Assembly (NCBI RefSeq): GCF_025961575.1
Contig: NZ_JAOQNX010000018.1
Location: 1 to 64,000 of the forward strand
Source: Rhodoblastus acidophilus
Lineage (GTDB): Bacteria > Pseudomonadota > Alphaproteobacteria > Rhizobiales > Beijerinckiaceae
DNA: 64,000 bases
Direction of reading: 5' to 3'
Shown here piece by piece: positions 16,501-25,610 of the stretch. The stretch's first letter is position 1. The number at the start of each line of letters is the position of its first letter. Below the pieces are notes generated by a model. It did not search any database, was not told the origin of the DNA, and was given only the letters and a program-made list of their open reading frames with translations. The position numbers and the translations under genes were made by a program.

Positions 16501-17708
16501 GCTCTTTTCCGGCGAATCGCCGGCTCCTCTTGGGCGGATTCCGCGCTGCGGATGAAACCGCCGCCGAGAACGCGCGCGCGGGCGTCCTCATTCTCATAAA
16601 ACACACAAGCCTGTCCCGGCGCGACGCCGTTCTCGCCCTCGACGAACTCGACGACGATCTCGTCGCCGCGCCGCAGAATCATCGCCGGCGCCGGCGGGCG
16701 CGTCGAGCGCACCCGCGCCGCGATCTCGCGCCCCAGCGCGTCATCCAGCGTTCCCGGCCCGATCCAGTTCACATCGCGCAATGTGACCCGCTTGGTCGAC
16801 AGGGCCTCGCGCGGGCCGACAGTGACGCGGGCGTTGGCCGCATCGATCCGCACCACATAAAGCGGCTCCCCGCCGGCGCTGGCGCTAGCGCCGAGCCCCA
16901 GGCCTTTTCGCTGGCCGATGGTGTAATTCATCACGCCCGCATGGCGGCCGAGCACGCGGCCGTCGACATGGACGATGTCGCCGGGCGTCGCCGCTTGCGG
17001 CGCCAGTTTTTCCACGAGGTCGCTGTAGCGGCCGGTCGGGACGAAACAAATGTCCTGGCTATCCGGCTTTTCCGCGACGCCGAGGCCGAGGCGCCGGGCG
17101 TGCTCGCGCACCTCCGGCTTGCTCATTTCGCCCAGCGGGAAGCGCAGCAGGCGCAATTGTTCCCGCGTGGTCGAAAACAGGAAGTAGGACTGGTCGCGGT
17201 CCGGGTCCAGGGCGCGGTAAAGCGCCCTCTCCTCTTCCCCATCGCCGCGCGAGCTTTGCTCGTCGCGCCGCGAGGCGATGTAGTGGCCGGTCGCCAAAAT
17301 ATCGGCGCCGAGGTCGCGGGCCATGCCGAACAGGTCGATGAACTTGATCTGGCTGTTGCAGGCCACGCAGGGAATGGGCGTCTCGCCCTCGGCATAGGAT
17401 TGGGCGAAGGCGTCGATCACCTTGGCGCGGAAATTCTGCTCGTAATTGAGCACATAATGCGGAATGCCGATCAGGTCCGCCGCCTGGCGCGCGTCGTAAA
17501 TATCCTGGCCGGCGCAGCAGGCGCCCGGCCGATGCTCGATCTCGCCGTGGTCATAGAGCTGCATGGTGACGCCGATGACGTCATAGCCCTGCTCCTTGAG
17601 CAAGCCGGCGACCACAGAGGAATCGACGCCGCCCGACATGGCGACGACGACGCGGGTCTGCGCCGGCGGCTTGGCCAGATCGAGGGAATTTTTGGCGTGC
17701 GTCATCAT
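16497..17708 (-). CDS. mnmA: tRNA-specific 2-thiouridylase MnmA, 403 aa
   Basis: Introduces the 2-thio group at U34 of tRNA-Lys, -Glu and -Gln. The PP-loop [15 protein letters not shown] near residues 23-37 binds ATP. The catalytic cysteines are seen in [11 protein letters not shown] (about 112-120) and SQDICFVP. Further family motifs are [19 protein letters not shown], and the C-terminal beta-barrel beginning [12 protein letters not shown]. The length is typical for alphaproteobacteria. It is transcribed with the downstream methyltransferase, four bases overlapping. Confidence 0.97.
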   Translation of the reverse strand: MMTHAKNSLDLAKPPAQTRVVVAMSGGVDSSVVAGLLKEQGYDVIGVTMQLYDHGEIEHRPGACCAGQDIYDARQAADLIGIPHYVLNYEQNFRAKVIDAFAQSYAEGETPIPCVACNSQIKFIDLFGMARDLGADILATGHYIASRRDEQSSRGDGEEERALYRALDPDRDQSYFLFSTTREQLRLLRFPLGEMSKPEVREHARRLGLGVAEKPDSQDICFVPTGRYSDLVEKLAPQAATPGDIVHVDGRVLGRHAGVMNYTIGQRKGLGLGASASAGGEPLYVVRIDAANARVTVGPREALSTKRVTLRDVNWIGPGTLDDALGREIAARVRSTRPPAPAMILRRGDEIVVEFVEGENGVAPGQACVFYENEDARARVLGGGFIRSAESAQEEPAIRRKRA

Positions 17709-17842
17709 CTGGGAGGGAACTTTCCTGCGGCGGAGCCTCCGGTCTTTGCGGAGACCTCGGGGCCACCCCTCTTCAATAAGGGTTCAACCGCCCGATTTCA
17801 ACGCGCCCGGGCCAAAAGAGGGCGCGCCCGGTTCGTCGCGGG

Positions 17843-17854
17843 ATGGTTAACCAT
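17843..17854. promoter_or_regulatory. palindrome ATGGTTAACCAT upstream of sciP, possible CtrA half-sites
   Basis: The 12-base palindrome contains TTAACCAT, the CtrA half-site, on both strands. It lies in the 327-base gap between mnmA and sciP (17709-18035), which holds no gene. There is no TTAA spaced seven bases away, so it is not a full canonical CtrA box. The distance to the sciP start is about 180 bases. A role in sciP timing is a guess. Confidence 0.35.
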
Positions 17855-18035
17855 GCATGTGCAGGCGCCTCAATTGGGGACAGTTTGGCCGCGCTGGAAA
17901 GGAATTGGCAAGAAACCGACGCCCAAACAAGCATTTATAGGTCGATTTGCACCCTCGCGCGAAAGTGTTTCTTAAGCGGCCAGCTTTACTGTCGGTAGCC
18001 GTAGTAAGGGTTCTCCGCGTAAGTGAGTGAGTAGC

Positions 18036-18311
18036 ATGACCGAGCCCCATCGCCCGAGGGTCAAATATGTCATTGGTCCAGATGGCAGCCCGCTGACCAT
18101 CGCCGATCTCCCCCCGCCCTCCACAAAACGTTGGGTCATCCGGCGCAAGGCCGAAGTCGTCGCCGCGGTGCGCGGCGGGCTTTTGTCGCTGGAAGAGGCG
18201 TGCAGCCGCTATACGCTGACGGTGGACGAATTCCTGTCCTGGCAGATGTCGATCGACCAGCATGGGCTCGCCGGTTTGCGCACGACGCGGTTGCAGCAAT
18301 ATCGGCAGTAG
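18036..18311 (+). CDS. sciP: SciP, small CtrA inhibitory protein (DUF1153), 91 aa
   Basis: Almost the whole protein matches the SciP family: MTEPHRPRVKYVIGPDG, then LTIADLPPPSTKRWVIRRKA, VVAAVRGGLLSLEEAC and the HTH-like LTVDEFLSWQMSI with LAGLRTTR. In Caulobacter SciP binds CtrA and blocks CtrA-driven transcription in swarmer cells. I start at ATG 18036, which agrees with the family N-terminus; a GTG nine bases upstream is possible. ctrA itself lies 2.2 kb downstream on the same strand. Confidence 0.95.
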   Translation: MTEPHRPRVKYVIGPDGSPLTIADLPPPSTKRWVIRRKAEVVAAVRGGLLSLEEACSRYTLTVDEFLSWQMSIDQHGLAGLRTTRLQQYRQ

Positions 18312-18429
18312 GCTTTTTGATCCCAGGGGTTTTTGACGCCGGCCGCAGGGCCGGCGTTTTTATTTGCGCCTTGAGATATTTTTGCCGCGCGAGATGGACG
18401 AACGAACGGGGCCGGCTTGGAGCCTAACC

Positions 18430-19455
18430 CTATTTCGGCTCCGTCGGCTCCCGCTTCTCTCCGGCGGTCTGATGATGGTGGACGATCGCCTCCCTGAGCC
18501 GCCGCTTTTCAAAGCCGAGCACGACGAAAACCGCGAGGCCGAGCGGGATCAGCAGGTACAGCAGACGGAACAGCAGCAGCGCCGCCAGCACCCCGTCCTG
18601 CGGCGCGCCCGGCATGGCTTTCAGGAAGACCAGTTCGAGCACGCCCAGCCCCCCCGGCGCGTTCGAGGCCAGCGCCGCCGAAAAGGAGAAGATGAACACC
18701 AGCAGCACCACGACGAAACCGGGATTGCCGGCCTCCGGCAGGGCGAAATAGATGATGCCGGCCGCCCCGATCAGTTCGGCGGGCGCCGCGATCAACTGTC
18801 GCAGCACGATCGGCAGGCGCGGATATTCGATCCGCGTGCCCTTGATGGTGAGCGAGGGAAGATGGAAGGCCGAACCGGCGACATAAAGCGCGACCGCGCC
18901 GACCAGAGCGGCGCCGATCCATTGGGCGCTGCGCGGGTCGGCGAGCCAGGGCCGCAGGAATTCCGGCATCAGGCCGCCGATCCGCGCCAAAGCATGGGGC
19001 TGGATCAGCAGGCCGGCGCCGCCGAGCAGAACCTCGCCGAGCACGAAGGTCAGCGAGCAGAGCGCGACAAGAATGGCGACCTGCCCCGCGCTCAGCCCCT
19101 TGGAGGTGTAGCCGCGATAGCGCACCGCCGCGCCTGAGACCACGGAGGCGCCGATATTGTGCGAGAGCGCATAGGTGGTGAAGGAGCAGGCGGCGACGAA
19201 GCGCCAGGAAATATTTTTAATGCCCAGATGGGTCAGGGCGATCCGGTCATAGGCGGCGAGCGCGGCATAGGCGAGCAGGGTCGACAGCACCGCCAGCGCG
19301 TAATGGGTCGCCGGAATGGCCCGGAAGGCCGCGATCAGTTGCGGACCGAGCTGCTGTCCGGCGAATTCGCGGTAAAGCAGCCAGAAAGAGACCCCGACAG
19401 CGCCAAAGCCGATCGCCGGCCAGATGTAATCGAGGTTGCGTTTGATGAAATCCAT
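18430..19455 (-). CDS. YbhN/lysylphosphatidylglycerol synthase-type membrane protein, about 341 aa
   Basis: A polytopic inner membrane protein with about eight hydrophobic segments. The pattern FVAACSFTTYALSHNIGASV, the VSGAAVRYRGY motif and ASNAPGGLGVLELVFL match UPF0104/YbhN, which is related to the flippase part of MprF. It lacks the cytosolic aminoacyl-transferase domain, so lipid transport or a structural lipid role is likelier than LPG synthesis. The start at 19455 (MDFIKRNLDYIW) precedes the first membrane segment. An upstream ATG at 19587 would add 44 low-complexity residues. It is transcribed against sciP. Confidence 0.88.
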   Translation of the reverse strand: MDFIKRNLDYIWPAIGFGAVGVSFWLLYREFAGQQLGPQLIAAFRAIPATHYALAVLSTLLAYAALAAYDRIALTHLGIKNISWRFVAACSFTTYALSHNIGASVVSGAAVRYRGYTSKGLSAGQVAILVALCSLTFVLGEVLLGGAGLLIQPHALARIGGLMPEFLRPWLADPRSAQWIGAALVGAVALYVAGSAFHLPSLTIKGTRIEYPRLPIVLRQLIAAPAELIGAAGIIYFALPEAGNPGFVVVLLVFIFSFSAALASNAPGGLGVLELVFLKAMPGAPQDGVLAALLLFRLLYLLIPLGLAVFVVLGFEKRRLREAIVHHHQTAGEKREPTEPK

Positions 19456-19661
19456 GCGGGACCTGCGAGCCGGCGCCCGCCCCGAGGGGGCGCCATCGTC
19501 CGAAACGCCTGCTGGCCCGGTTTCGTCCAGCACAGGCAAATCTTCGCGCGAAGCGCACAGGCTTTCAGAAGACGTTTCGGGGAGCATTCAGGCGATTCCC
19601 ACGGCCGCGCGCAAAGGAACGGTCTGTTTGCTACAGGCGCGGCCGCAAGGCAAGCTTTCCC

Positions 19662-20060
19662 TCAGGCGCGCGCGCCGCGCAGGCCGGAGAGGTCCATGGC
19701 GTCGCGGGCGAGGTCGACCAGCGCCGGACCCTTTTCGCGGCTCTCCAGAACCTGCGCCTTCGACAATTCGTCATTGGCGAGATCGAGGGCCGCCCGCGCC
19801 TCTTCGAGCTGGTGCTTCAGCTCGTCGGCGGAATGGGCGAGATTGTCGCGCCTCGTGCGCGCCGCGCGCGCATAGGTCGAATAGGCGTAGTGGTTTTGGT
19901 CCTTGACCCCGGTGCGCTGCTCCTCGGCGGCGATTTCCCGGTCCAGGTCTCCCGCCATGCGGCCGAATTCCGCGATCATCATTTCGATCTGGGCGACGCG
20001 GCGGCGTTTTTCATCCACCTGGAATTTTTTCAAACGGACGAGCGTATCCCGCGACTTCAT
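19662..20060 (-). CDS. fliJ: FliJ-like flagellar export chaperone, 132 aa
   Basis: A small, almost entirely helical coiled-coil protein beginning MKSRDTLVRLKKFQVDEKRR, continuing with IEMMIAEFGRMAGDLDREI, and an Arg/Leu-rich second helix. This is the alphaproteobacterial FliJ pattern. FliJ links the FliI ATPase ring to the export gate and recycles chaperones. No other flagellar gene lies in the window. The position beside, and divergent from, ctrA is common in this group. The ATG at 20060 has GGAG upstream; an upstream start at 20210 is not supported. Confidence 0.85.
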   Translation of the reverse strand: MKSRDTLVRLKKFQVDEKRRRVAQIEMMIAEFGRMAGDLDREIAAEEQRTGVKDQNHYAYSTYARAARTRRDNLAHSADELKHQLEEARAALDLANDELSKAQVLESREKGPALVDLARDAMDLSGLRGARA

Positions 20061-20237
20061 GCCAGAAACTCCAATACGCCAAGCTGCAAGGCCTGTTCCA
20101 CAAACTTGATGGTTCCGCGAGACAGGGGAACATTGGCCCAGGGAGGTTGCCGTTTTATTACCCGCGCGACATTTTTTCGCCTGAATCCGAAAAATGCAGG
20201 GAAGGCCCAAAAATCGCGGCGCGGCGTTCAGGCTTCG

Positions 20238-20478
20238 TTAACCGCCATGTTTAACACTCGCTTCAGGCCCGCCGTAAAGCTCCGCTCAAGCGGAGCGCGA
20301 TATGGGCGGAGGAAGCTGGGCGAGAGGGCGGAACCCTCGTTTTCGCACGGTTTCCGCAGGAAATTTTCTCCCGGCGGATACGCCGCGGCGACTCAACGAG
20401 GATAATGACCGAGACCGCTTGCCAGGGTGAATCAGGTTTTGTTAACCATTCGGCGTTAAGCTCGTTCGGTAATGATTC
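20238..20478 (+). promoter_or_regulatory. ctrA control region with CtrA half-sites and GANTC methylation sites
   Basis: The 500-base gap between fliJ and ctrA holds TTAA pairs at 20238-20241/20251-20254 (9-base gap) and 20442-20445/20456-20459 (10-base gap, the first reading TTAACCAT). It also holds two CcrM-type GANTC sites, GAATC at 20429-20433 and GATTC at 20474-20478. In Caulobacter, ctrA is controlled by its own product and by GANTC methylation. The gaps deviate from the canonical 7 bases, so these are candidates rather than proven sites. Confidence 0.5.
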
Positions 20479-20560
20479 GCGTCGACGCTCGCGTTCAGTC
20501 GGGGGACAAGGCCGGCGGCCGGTCAGGCGCCGTATTCTTTGGGCGGGGTGAGGACTTCAC

Positions 20561-21262
20561 ATGCGCGTATTATTGATCGAAGACGACAGCGCCACCGCGC
20601 AAAGCATCGAATTGATGCTGAAGTCCGAGAATTTCAACGTCTACACCACCGACCTGGGGGAAGAGGGCATCGACCTCGGCAAGCTCTACGACTATGACAT
20701 CATCCTGCTCGACCTGAACCTGCCCGACATGTCCGGGTATGAGGTGCTGCGCACCCTGCGCGTGGCCAAGGTCAAGACTCCCATTCTGATCCTCTCCGGC
20801 CTCGCCGGCATCGAGGACAAGGTGAAGGGCCTCGGCTTCGGCGCCGACGACTATCTGACCAAACCGTTCCACAAGGACGAACTGGTCGCCCGCATCCACG
20901 CCATCGTGCGCCGCTCCAAGGGCCATGCCCAGTCGGTGATCGCCACGGGCGACCTGATCGTCAACCTCGACCAGAAGACCGTCGAAGTGAACGGCGCCCG
21001 CGTGCATCTGACCGGCAAGGAATATCAGATGCTCGAGCTGCTTTCGCTGCGCAAGGGCACCACCCTCACCAAGGAAATGTTCCTCAACCACCTCTATGGC
21101 GGCATGGACGAGCCGGAGCTGAAGATCATCGACGTCTTCATCTGCAAGCTGCGCAAGAAACTGGCGAACGCTTCCGAGGGCCGCAATTATATCGAGACCG
21201 TCTGGGGCCGCGGCTATGTGCTGCGCGAACCCTCCGACGCCGACGAGCGCATCACCGCGTGA
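20561..21262 (+). CDS. ctrA: cell-cycle master regulator CtrA, 233 aa
   Basis: OmpR-type response regulator. The receiver domain (1-120) has the acid pocket in LIEDDSA, phospho-acceptor Asp51 in [17 protein letters not shown], and Lys in [11 protein letters not shown]. The winged-helix DNA-binding domain (about 125-225) ends [20 protein letters not shown], the recognition part conserved in CtrA. CtrA activates flagellar, division and methyltransferase genes and silences the origin in many alphaproteobacteria. Length and end are normal. GGGGTGAGGA lies upstream of the ATG. sciP, divK, pleD and a PdhS-type kinase in the same window belong to the same circuit. Confidence 0.98.
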   Translation: MRVLLIEDDSATAQSIELMLKSENFNVYTTDLGEEGIDLGKLYDYDIILLDLNLPDMSGYEVLRTLRVAKVKTPILILSGLAGIEDKVKGLGFGADDYLTKPFHKDELVARIHAIVRRSKGHAQSVIATGDLIVNLDQKTVEVNGARVHLTGKEYQMLELLSLRKGTTLTKEMFLNHLYGGMDEPELKIIDVFICKLRKKLANASEGRNYIETVWGRGYVLREPSDADERITA

Positions 21263-21284
21263 GGGGATGACCCCTTCCCGTTCC

Positions 21285-21317
21285 AAACCCCGCCCGACCG
21301 GCGGGGTTTTGTTTTTT
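21285..21317 (+). terminator. rho-independent terminator of ctrA
   Basis: AAACCCCGCC (21285-21294) pairs perfectly with GGCGGGGTTT (21300-21309) around a 5-base loop, and a T-rich tail (TTTTGTTTTTT) follows. It begins 22 bases after the ctrA stop. Confidence 0.93.
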
Positions 21318-21460
21318 GGGCCTGATGAGGGGAACCGCCGCCAAAAGCTTGCGGAAACCCGTAATGGATTGGGGCGCGGCGACCCGCTATGGTCGGGTCG
21401 TGGTTGGGTTTCCCAACCCGGCGCTCGCAGCCCAAAGCCCAAGGGCTCAACAGCGCAATG

Positions 21461-21513
21461 TCCGCCGGCAAAAATCTCCTGGGGAGGCGATTTTTTTGCC
21501 GGCGGATTTTTTT
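21461..21513 (+). terminator. second hairpin with T tail between ctrA and leuA
   Basis: TCCGCCGGCAAAAATC (21461-21476) pairs with a matching arm at 21489-21506 that contains GCCGGCGGA, leaving a 12-base loop. Seven Ts follow at 21507-21513. The orientation is plus-strand, although the neighbouring leuA ends from the other side. It may stop readthrough into antisense leuA, or be a mobile palindrome. Confidence 0.6.
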
Positions 21514-21560
21514 GGGCTGAGCAATACGAGGGATTGGCCCCTGGACGGGGCCGCCCCCAA

Positions 21561-23105
21561 TTAGACGGCGGCGGCCGTTTCCGTCCCGCGCGCCCGGCGG
21601 GCGAACACTTTGTTCAAAGCCGAGACATAGGCGCGCGCCGAGGCGACCAGCGTGTCCGGGTCCGCGCCCTTGCCGGCGCAGACCAGATCGCCTTCGGACA
21701 GACGCACCGACACTTCCGCTTGCGCGTCCGTGCCTTCCGTCACCGCATGGACCTGGAACAGCTCCAGCTTGGCCTCGTGGGGGACCAGGGCGCGGATGGC
21801 GTTGAAAATGGCGTCCACCGGGCCGTTGCCGGTGGCCTGCCAGGTCTTCTGCTCGCCATCGACCTGCAAGGTCAGCGCCGCCGATTGCGGCGCCTTGGTC
21901 CCCGCCATCACCGACAAGGCGACGACCTGGATGCGCTCATGGGCGTTGGCGATCTCGTCGTCGACCAGCGCCGCAATATCCTCGTCATAGACGATCTTTT
22001 TGCGGTCGGCCAAATCCTTGAAGCGGGTGAAGGCGACCTCCAGGCCGTTGTCGCCCAGATCATAGCCCAATTCCTTCAGCTTCTCCTTGAACGCGTGGCG
22101 ACCGGAGTGCTTGCCCATCACCAGCGAGGTTTTGGAGACGCCGACCGACTCCGGCGTCATGATCTCATAGGTATGGGCGTTCTTCAGCATGCCGTCCTGG
22201 TGGATGCCGCTCTCATGGGCGAACGCGTTCCGGCCGACGATCGACTTGTTGTACTGCACCGGGAACGAGGTCACCGCCGACACCAGTTTTGAGGCGCGGT
22301 TCAACAGAGTGGTGTCGATGCGGTTGGTGTAGTGCAGCACGTCGGCGCGGGTCTTCATCGCCATGACGATTTCTTCCAGCGCCGCATTTCCGGCGCGCTC
22401 GCCGATGCCGTTCACCGTGCATTCGATCTGCCGCGCGCCGCCCTGGACGCCGGCGATGGAATTGGCCACCGCCAGGCCCAAGTCATTGTGGCAATGGACG
22501 GAAAAAATCGCCTTGTCGGAGTTCGGCACGCGTTCGCGCACCATCTGGAACAAAGCGCGATATTCGTCCGGCGTGGTGTAGCCGACAGTGTCGGGAATGT
22601 TGATCGTGGTGGCGCCGGCATTGATCGCGGTCTCCACCGCGCGGCACAAAAAGTCGTGCTCGGTGCGGGTGCCGTCCTCGGCCGACCATTCCACCGAAGC
22701 GACATGGTTGCGGGCGCGGGAGACGGAGGACGCGATCAGTTCCAAAACCTTTTCCGGCTCCATCTGCAGCTTGTAGCGCATATGGACCGGCGAGGTGCTG
22801 ATGAAGGTATGGATGCGCGGGATGCGCGCATGTTTCACCGCTTCGGCGCAGCGATCGATGTCCTTGGCCTGGGCGCGGCACAGACCGGCGACGGAGGCGT
22901 TTTTGACGCGGCGCGCGATTTCCGACACGGAGTCGAAGTCGCCCTGCGAGGCGATGGGAAAACCGGCCTCCATAATGTCGACGCCCAACACGTCCAGCAA
23001 TTCGGCAACTTCCAGCTTTTCCTCGAACGTCATGGAGGCGCCGGGGCATTGCTCGCCGTCGCGCAAGGTGGTGTCGAAGATATAAACGCGGTCTTGATCG
23101 GTCAT
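21561..23105 (-). CDS. leuA: 2-isopropylmalate synthase LeuA, 514 aa
   Basis: First enzyme of leucine synthesis: acetyl-CoA plus 2-oxoisovalerate to 2-isopropylmalate. The HMGL-like TIM barrel begins [20 protein letters not shown] (catalytic Arg-Asp), has [13 protein letters not shown] as metal ligands, and [11 protein letters not shown]. The C-terminal regulatory domain (about 400-500) carries leucine feedback. The ATG at 23105 has GGAG seven bases upstream; a longer reading to 23279 is rejected. A leucine-rich leader peptide and a hairpin lie just upstream, so transcription is probably attenuated by leucine supply. Confidence 0.97.
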   Translation of the reverse strand: MTDQDRVYIFDTTLRDGEQCPGASMTFEEKLEVAELLDVLGVDIMEAGFPIASQGDFDSVSEIARRVKNASVAGLCRAQAKDIDRCAEAVKHARIPRIHTFISTSPVHMRYKLQMEPEKVLELIASSVSRARNHVASVEWSAEDGTRTEHDFLCRAVETAINAGATTINIPDTVGYTTPDEYRALFQMVRERVPNSDKAIFSVHCHNDLGLAVANSIAGVQGGARQIECTVNGIGERAGNAALEEIVMAMKTRADVLHYTNRIDTTLLNRASKLVSAVTSFPVQYNKSIVGRNAFAHESGIHQDGMLKNAHTYEIMTPESVGVSKTSLVMGKHSGRHAFKEKLKELGYDLGDNGLEVAFTRFKDLADRKKIVYDEDIAALVDDEIANAHERIQVVALSVMAGTKAPQSAALTLQVDGEQKTWQATGNGPVDAIFNAIRALVPHEAKLELFQVHAVTEGTDAQAEVSVRLSEGDLVCAGKGADPDTLVASARAYVSALNKVFARRARGTETAAAV

Positions 23106-23208
23106 GATCGTCTCCAATTGGGACGCCCTTTGGCCTGCCTTAGATTTTTTGGGCATAACGCGCAAGCGTGCGAGGCCGAGAGCGAAAAACTCGGGTTGAA
23201 ATAACGAT

Positions 23209-23248
23209 CCCCTGAGCGCCCAGGCAAAGCCCGGCCGGCCCTCAGGGG
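23209..23248 (-). promoter_or_regulatory. attenuator-like hairpin of leuA
   Basis: CCCCTGAG and CTCAGGGG arms (23209-23216, 23241-23248) enclose a nested CCGGGC/GCCTGG stem. The distal arm contains the stop codon of the leucine-rich leader peptide. On the minus strand this lies about 105 bases before the leuA start. No long U run follows, so it may act as a pause or alternative structure in an attenuator rather than as the terminator itself. Confidence 0.65.
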
Positions 23249-23346
23249 TTGATAAGGAGAAGGAGGTTTCCGAGCTCAAACGCAGACGCCGTCAGCGCTT
23301 GGGGCGCGACGTTCAGCAAGGGCGTCTGGTTGGCGACAGAGGTCAT
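23242..23346 (-). CDS. leuA leader peptide, 34 aa, leucine-rich
   Basis: A short reading frame with ATG at 23346 and weak GAGAG upstream, ending ELGNLLLLINP and a stop. Four consecutive Leu codons (CTC/CTT, 23254-23265) and one more at 23272-23274 lie just before the attenuator hairpin; eight of 34 residues are Leu. Stalling of the ribosome at these codons when charged tRNA-Leu is scarce would change the RNA fold ahead of leuA, as in classical leu/ilv leaders. The peptide itself needs no function. Confidence 0.75.
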   Translation of the reverse strand: MTSVANQTPLLNVAPQALTASAFELGNLLLLINP

Positions 23347-23473
23347 GCGGCTCTCGGACAGGCAGGGCCTGGATAGATCTAGATAACCGATCTGGCGGCG
23401 CCAGAGCAAGCGAATTCCGGAACAAAGGCGTCGCGAAAAGGGTTGGCCCGGCTTCCGGTCAAAGGAGGTTTGG

Positions 23474-23800
23474 ATGAAACGCGTTCTCCTGTCCGCCGTC
23501 TTTCTCGCGGCGGCGACCCCGGCCTTCGCCTTCGAGCGGGAAGTCAACAATGTCTGGTGGGCCGTGTTCGAACACTATAACGGCGGCGATCAGACCGCCT
23601 GCATCACCGAGAATTACAACAATTTTCCCGTGCAGGCCGTGTTCGAAATCTTTCCCGCCGCCGACCCCTATGGCGCGCCGGCGCCGACGCAAATGGTCAT
23701 GACGCTCGCGCCGTTCCAAACCGTAAAAGTCTGGGGCTGGGCCGACGTCCCCGGCCCCGGCCCGCGCTGCGAATTGCGGGGCTCCGGGCCGATCCCCTAA
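23474..23800 (+). CDS. unknown exported protein, 108 aa
   Basis: MKRVLLSAVFLAAATPAFAF is a signal peptide with a cleavage site after AFA. The mature part of about 88 residues contains two Cys (TACITEN near residue 43, and GPRCELRGSG near the end), which may form a disulfide, and several aromatic residues. No family recognised. Start supported by AAAGGAGG eight bases upstream. It is divergent from leuA, and its stop overlaps the oleate hydratase stop by four bases. Confidence 0.75.
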   Translation: MKRVLLSAVFLAAATPAFAFEREVNNVWWAVFEHYNGGDQTACITENYNNFPVQAVFEIFPAADPYGAPAPTQMVMTLAPFQTVKVWGWADVPGPGPRCELRGSGPIP

Positions 23801-25563
23801 CCCGAGATCAGCCCGGACTCGCGCAAGAGTTTCCCGACCACCTTTTTGTCGGCCCATTTGACCAGCGCATCGCGGATTACTCCGGGAAAGACCGCATCGA
23901 CCGTCTTGCCGTCGCGCAACGCAGCGGCCGCCGCCAGAAGCTTTCGGAGGTCATAGGTGGAATTGCACACCTCCGGTACGGCGCGCTCGACATTGAGCAG
24001 CGTGTAGACCGCCTCCATCGGCGTGCGCACCGAATATTCGGTGGTGAAAATGCAGTCCCTCTCCCGGGACTCGGCGAACTGGCCGATGAAGGCGAAGTTT
24101 TTCGACCCGTCGGGGACGACGTCGGGCCGATCCCCCTTCTGCCGCGGCATGAAGAAAGCGGTGACATAGGGCATCATCACCGGCACGGTCTTGGCTCCGG
24201 TCGCCGCCAGTTCGGGGATTTGCTCAAGCGGCGCGCCGAGATGATAGAGCCATTCCTGGGTGATTTCCTCGCCGGTGCAGGCCTGCATCGGCTTTTTCAC
24301 GTAATCGCCGAGTCTGTCGACGAACAGCGCATAGACCCAGGACACGATCTGGTCCTTCGGCTGCGCCTTGAAATGCGGCTGGCGGTTGACCGTCCAGCTC
24401 ATCAGCCAGCTCGAATCCTTCACCGTGACAATGCCGCCGGTGACCACCTTGCCGCTGAACGGGTCGCGCTTGGCGATGTTTTCGATCAAGGCGGGAATGC
24501 GCGCGTCCAGCGTGGTGACGGTCGCCGATTCCCACTTGGTCTCGGCAATATGCCCGCCAAACACATCGGGACGCCCGAACGCCGGGTCTTTTTCCGCAAT
24601 GCGCCGCCACAGATCCCAGGCGGGCGCCGGGCCCTCGTTGAGTTTTGCGGGCGTAAAATGGTCGCCGCAGTCGGAATTTTCGGTGAGCGAGCCGATGGTG
24701 ATGAAAAGCAGATCGTCCGGTCCGAGATCGACGCCCCCTGCCCCGCCCCGCTCGCGCCAATGGATCCGCGTCGCCTGCTTGCTGTCCGCCGTGAGAGCGA
24801 AATCGACGTCGGTGACTTGCACCCCGTAGCGGAATTTGACTCCGCGTTCGATCAGCCATTTGTGCAGCGGCAGCACCAGGGATTCATATTGGTTGTAGCG
24901 CGTGAATTTTAGCGTCGAAAAATCCGGCATGCCGCCGATGTGATGGATGAAACGGTGCAGGTAGAGCTTCATCTCCAGCGCCGAATGCCAGTCCTCGAAG
25001 GCGAACATGGTGCGCCAGTAGAGCCAGAAATTGCTGGCGAAGAATTCGGCGCCAAATACCTCGTTGATGCGCTTGTTCTCGACGCTCTCGCGGCTGGCGA
25101 GGAAGAGTTGGGCGATTTCGCGCTGGGCGCGGCGGCTGAGCGTGAACAGGCCGTCGGTCCGCGCGTCCTGCCCCCGGTTCGCCGTGGCGCGCTGCAGCGA
25201 AAAATTCGGATCGTCCCTGTTCAGCCAATAAAATTCGTCCAAAACGCTCGCGCCCTCGATCTCCAGCGAGGGGATCGAGCGGTAGAGGTCCCACAGGCAC
25301 TCGAAACGGTCCTCCATTTCGCGGCCGCCGCGTATGACAAAGCCTTTTTCGGGGACATCGGCGCCGTCGAGCGCGCCGCCGGGCAGATCGAGTTCTTCGA
25401 GGATGGTGATTTTGTCGCCGGCCATCTGGGCGTCGCGGATGAGGAAGGCCGCGCCGGCCAAAGCCGCCAGCCCCGACCCGACAAACCAGGCCGTTTTGTT
25501 GTCTACGCCCTCGGGCTTGCGCGGTCGCGCGAAAGCCTCGTAATTGCCGCTGCCGTAACGCAT
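23797..25563 (-). CDS. ohyA: oleate hydratase (MCRA family), 588 aa
   Basis: FAD-containing hydratase that adds water to the cis-9 double bond of oleate to make 10-hydroxystearate. The FAD dinucleotide motif VGSGLAALAGAAFLIRD lies at 28-44. The hallmark segments GGREMEDRFECLWDLYRSIP, FRYGVQV and FTTEYSVRTPMEAVYTLLN are all present. The length is normal. Family members often help detoxify free unsaturated fatty acids. Upstream it is followed by coaE on the same strand. No fatty-acid operon surrounds it, so it looks like a stand-alone unit. Confidence 0.95.
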   Translation of the reverse strand: MRYGSGNYEAFARPRKPEGVDNKTAWFVGSGLAALAGAAFLIRDAQMAGDKITILEELDLPGGALDGADVPEKGFVIRGGREMEDRFECLWDLYRSIPSLEIEGASVLDEFYWLNRDDPNFSLQRATANRGQDARTDGLFTLSRRAQREIAQLFLASRESVENKRINEVFGAEFFASNFWLYWRTMFAFEDWHSALEMKLYLHRFIHHIGGMPDFSTLKFTRYNQYESLVLPLHKWLIERGVKFRYGVQVTDVDFALTADSKQATRIHWRERGGAGGVDLGPDDLLFITIGSLTENSDCGDHFTPAKLNEGPAPAWDLWRRIAEKDPAFGRPDVFGGHIAETKWESATVTTLDARIPALIENIAKRDPFSGKVVTGGIVTVKDSSWLMSWTVNRQPHFKAQPKDQIVSWVYALFVDRLGDYVKKPMQACTGEEITQEWLYHLGAPLEQIPELAATGAKTVPVMMPYVTAFFMPRQKGDRPDVVPDGSKNFAFIGQFAESRERDCIFTTEYSVRTPMEAVYTLLNVERAVPEVCNSTYDLRKLLAAAAALRDGKTVDAVFPGVIRDALVKWADKKVVGKLLRESGLISG

Positions 25564-25610
25564 TGCTTCCTCCGGATTCCCAGGGGGCCGCCAGAGGCGG
25601 CGCCCCTCAT

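Noticed and set aside
17847-18299. 150-residue minus-strand frame over sciP
   Set aside because: sciP matches its family over its whole length on the plus strand; the antisense frame has no family.
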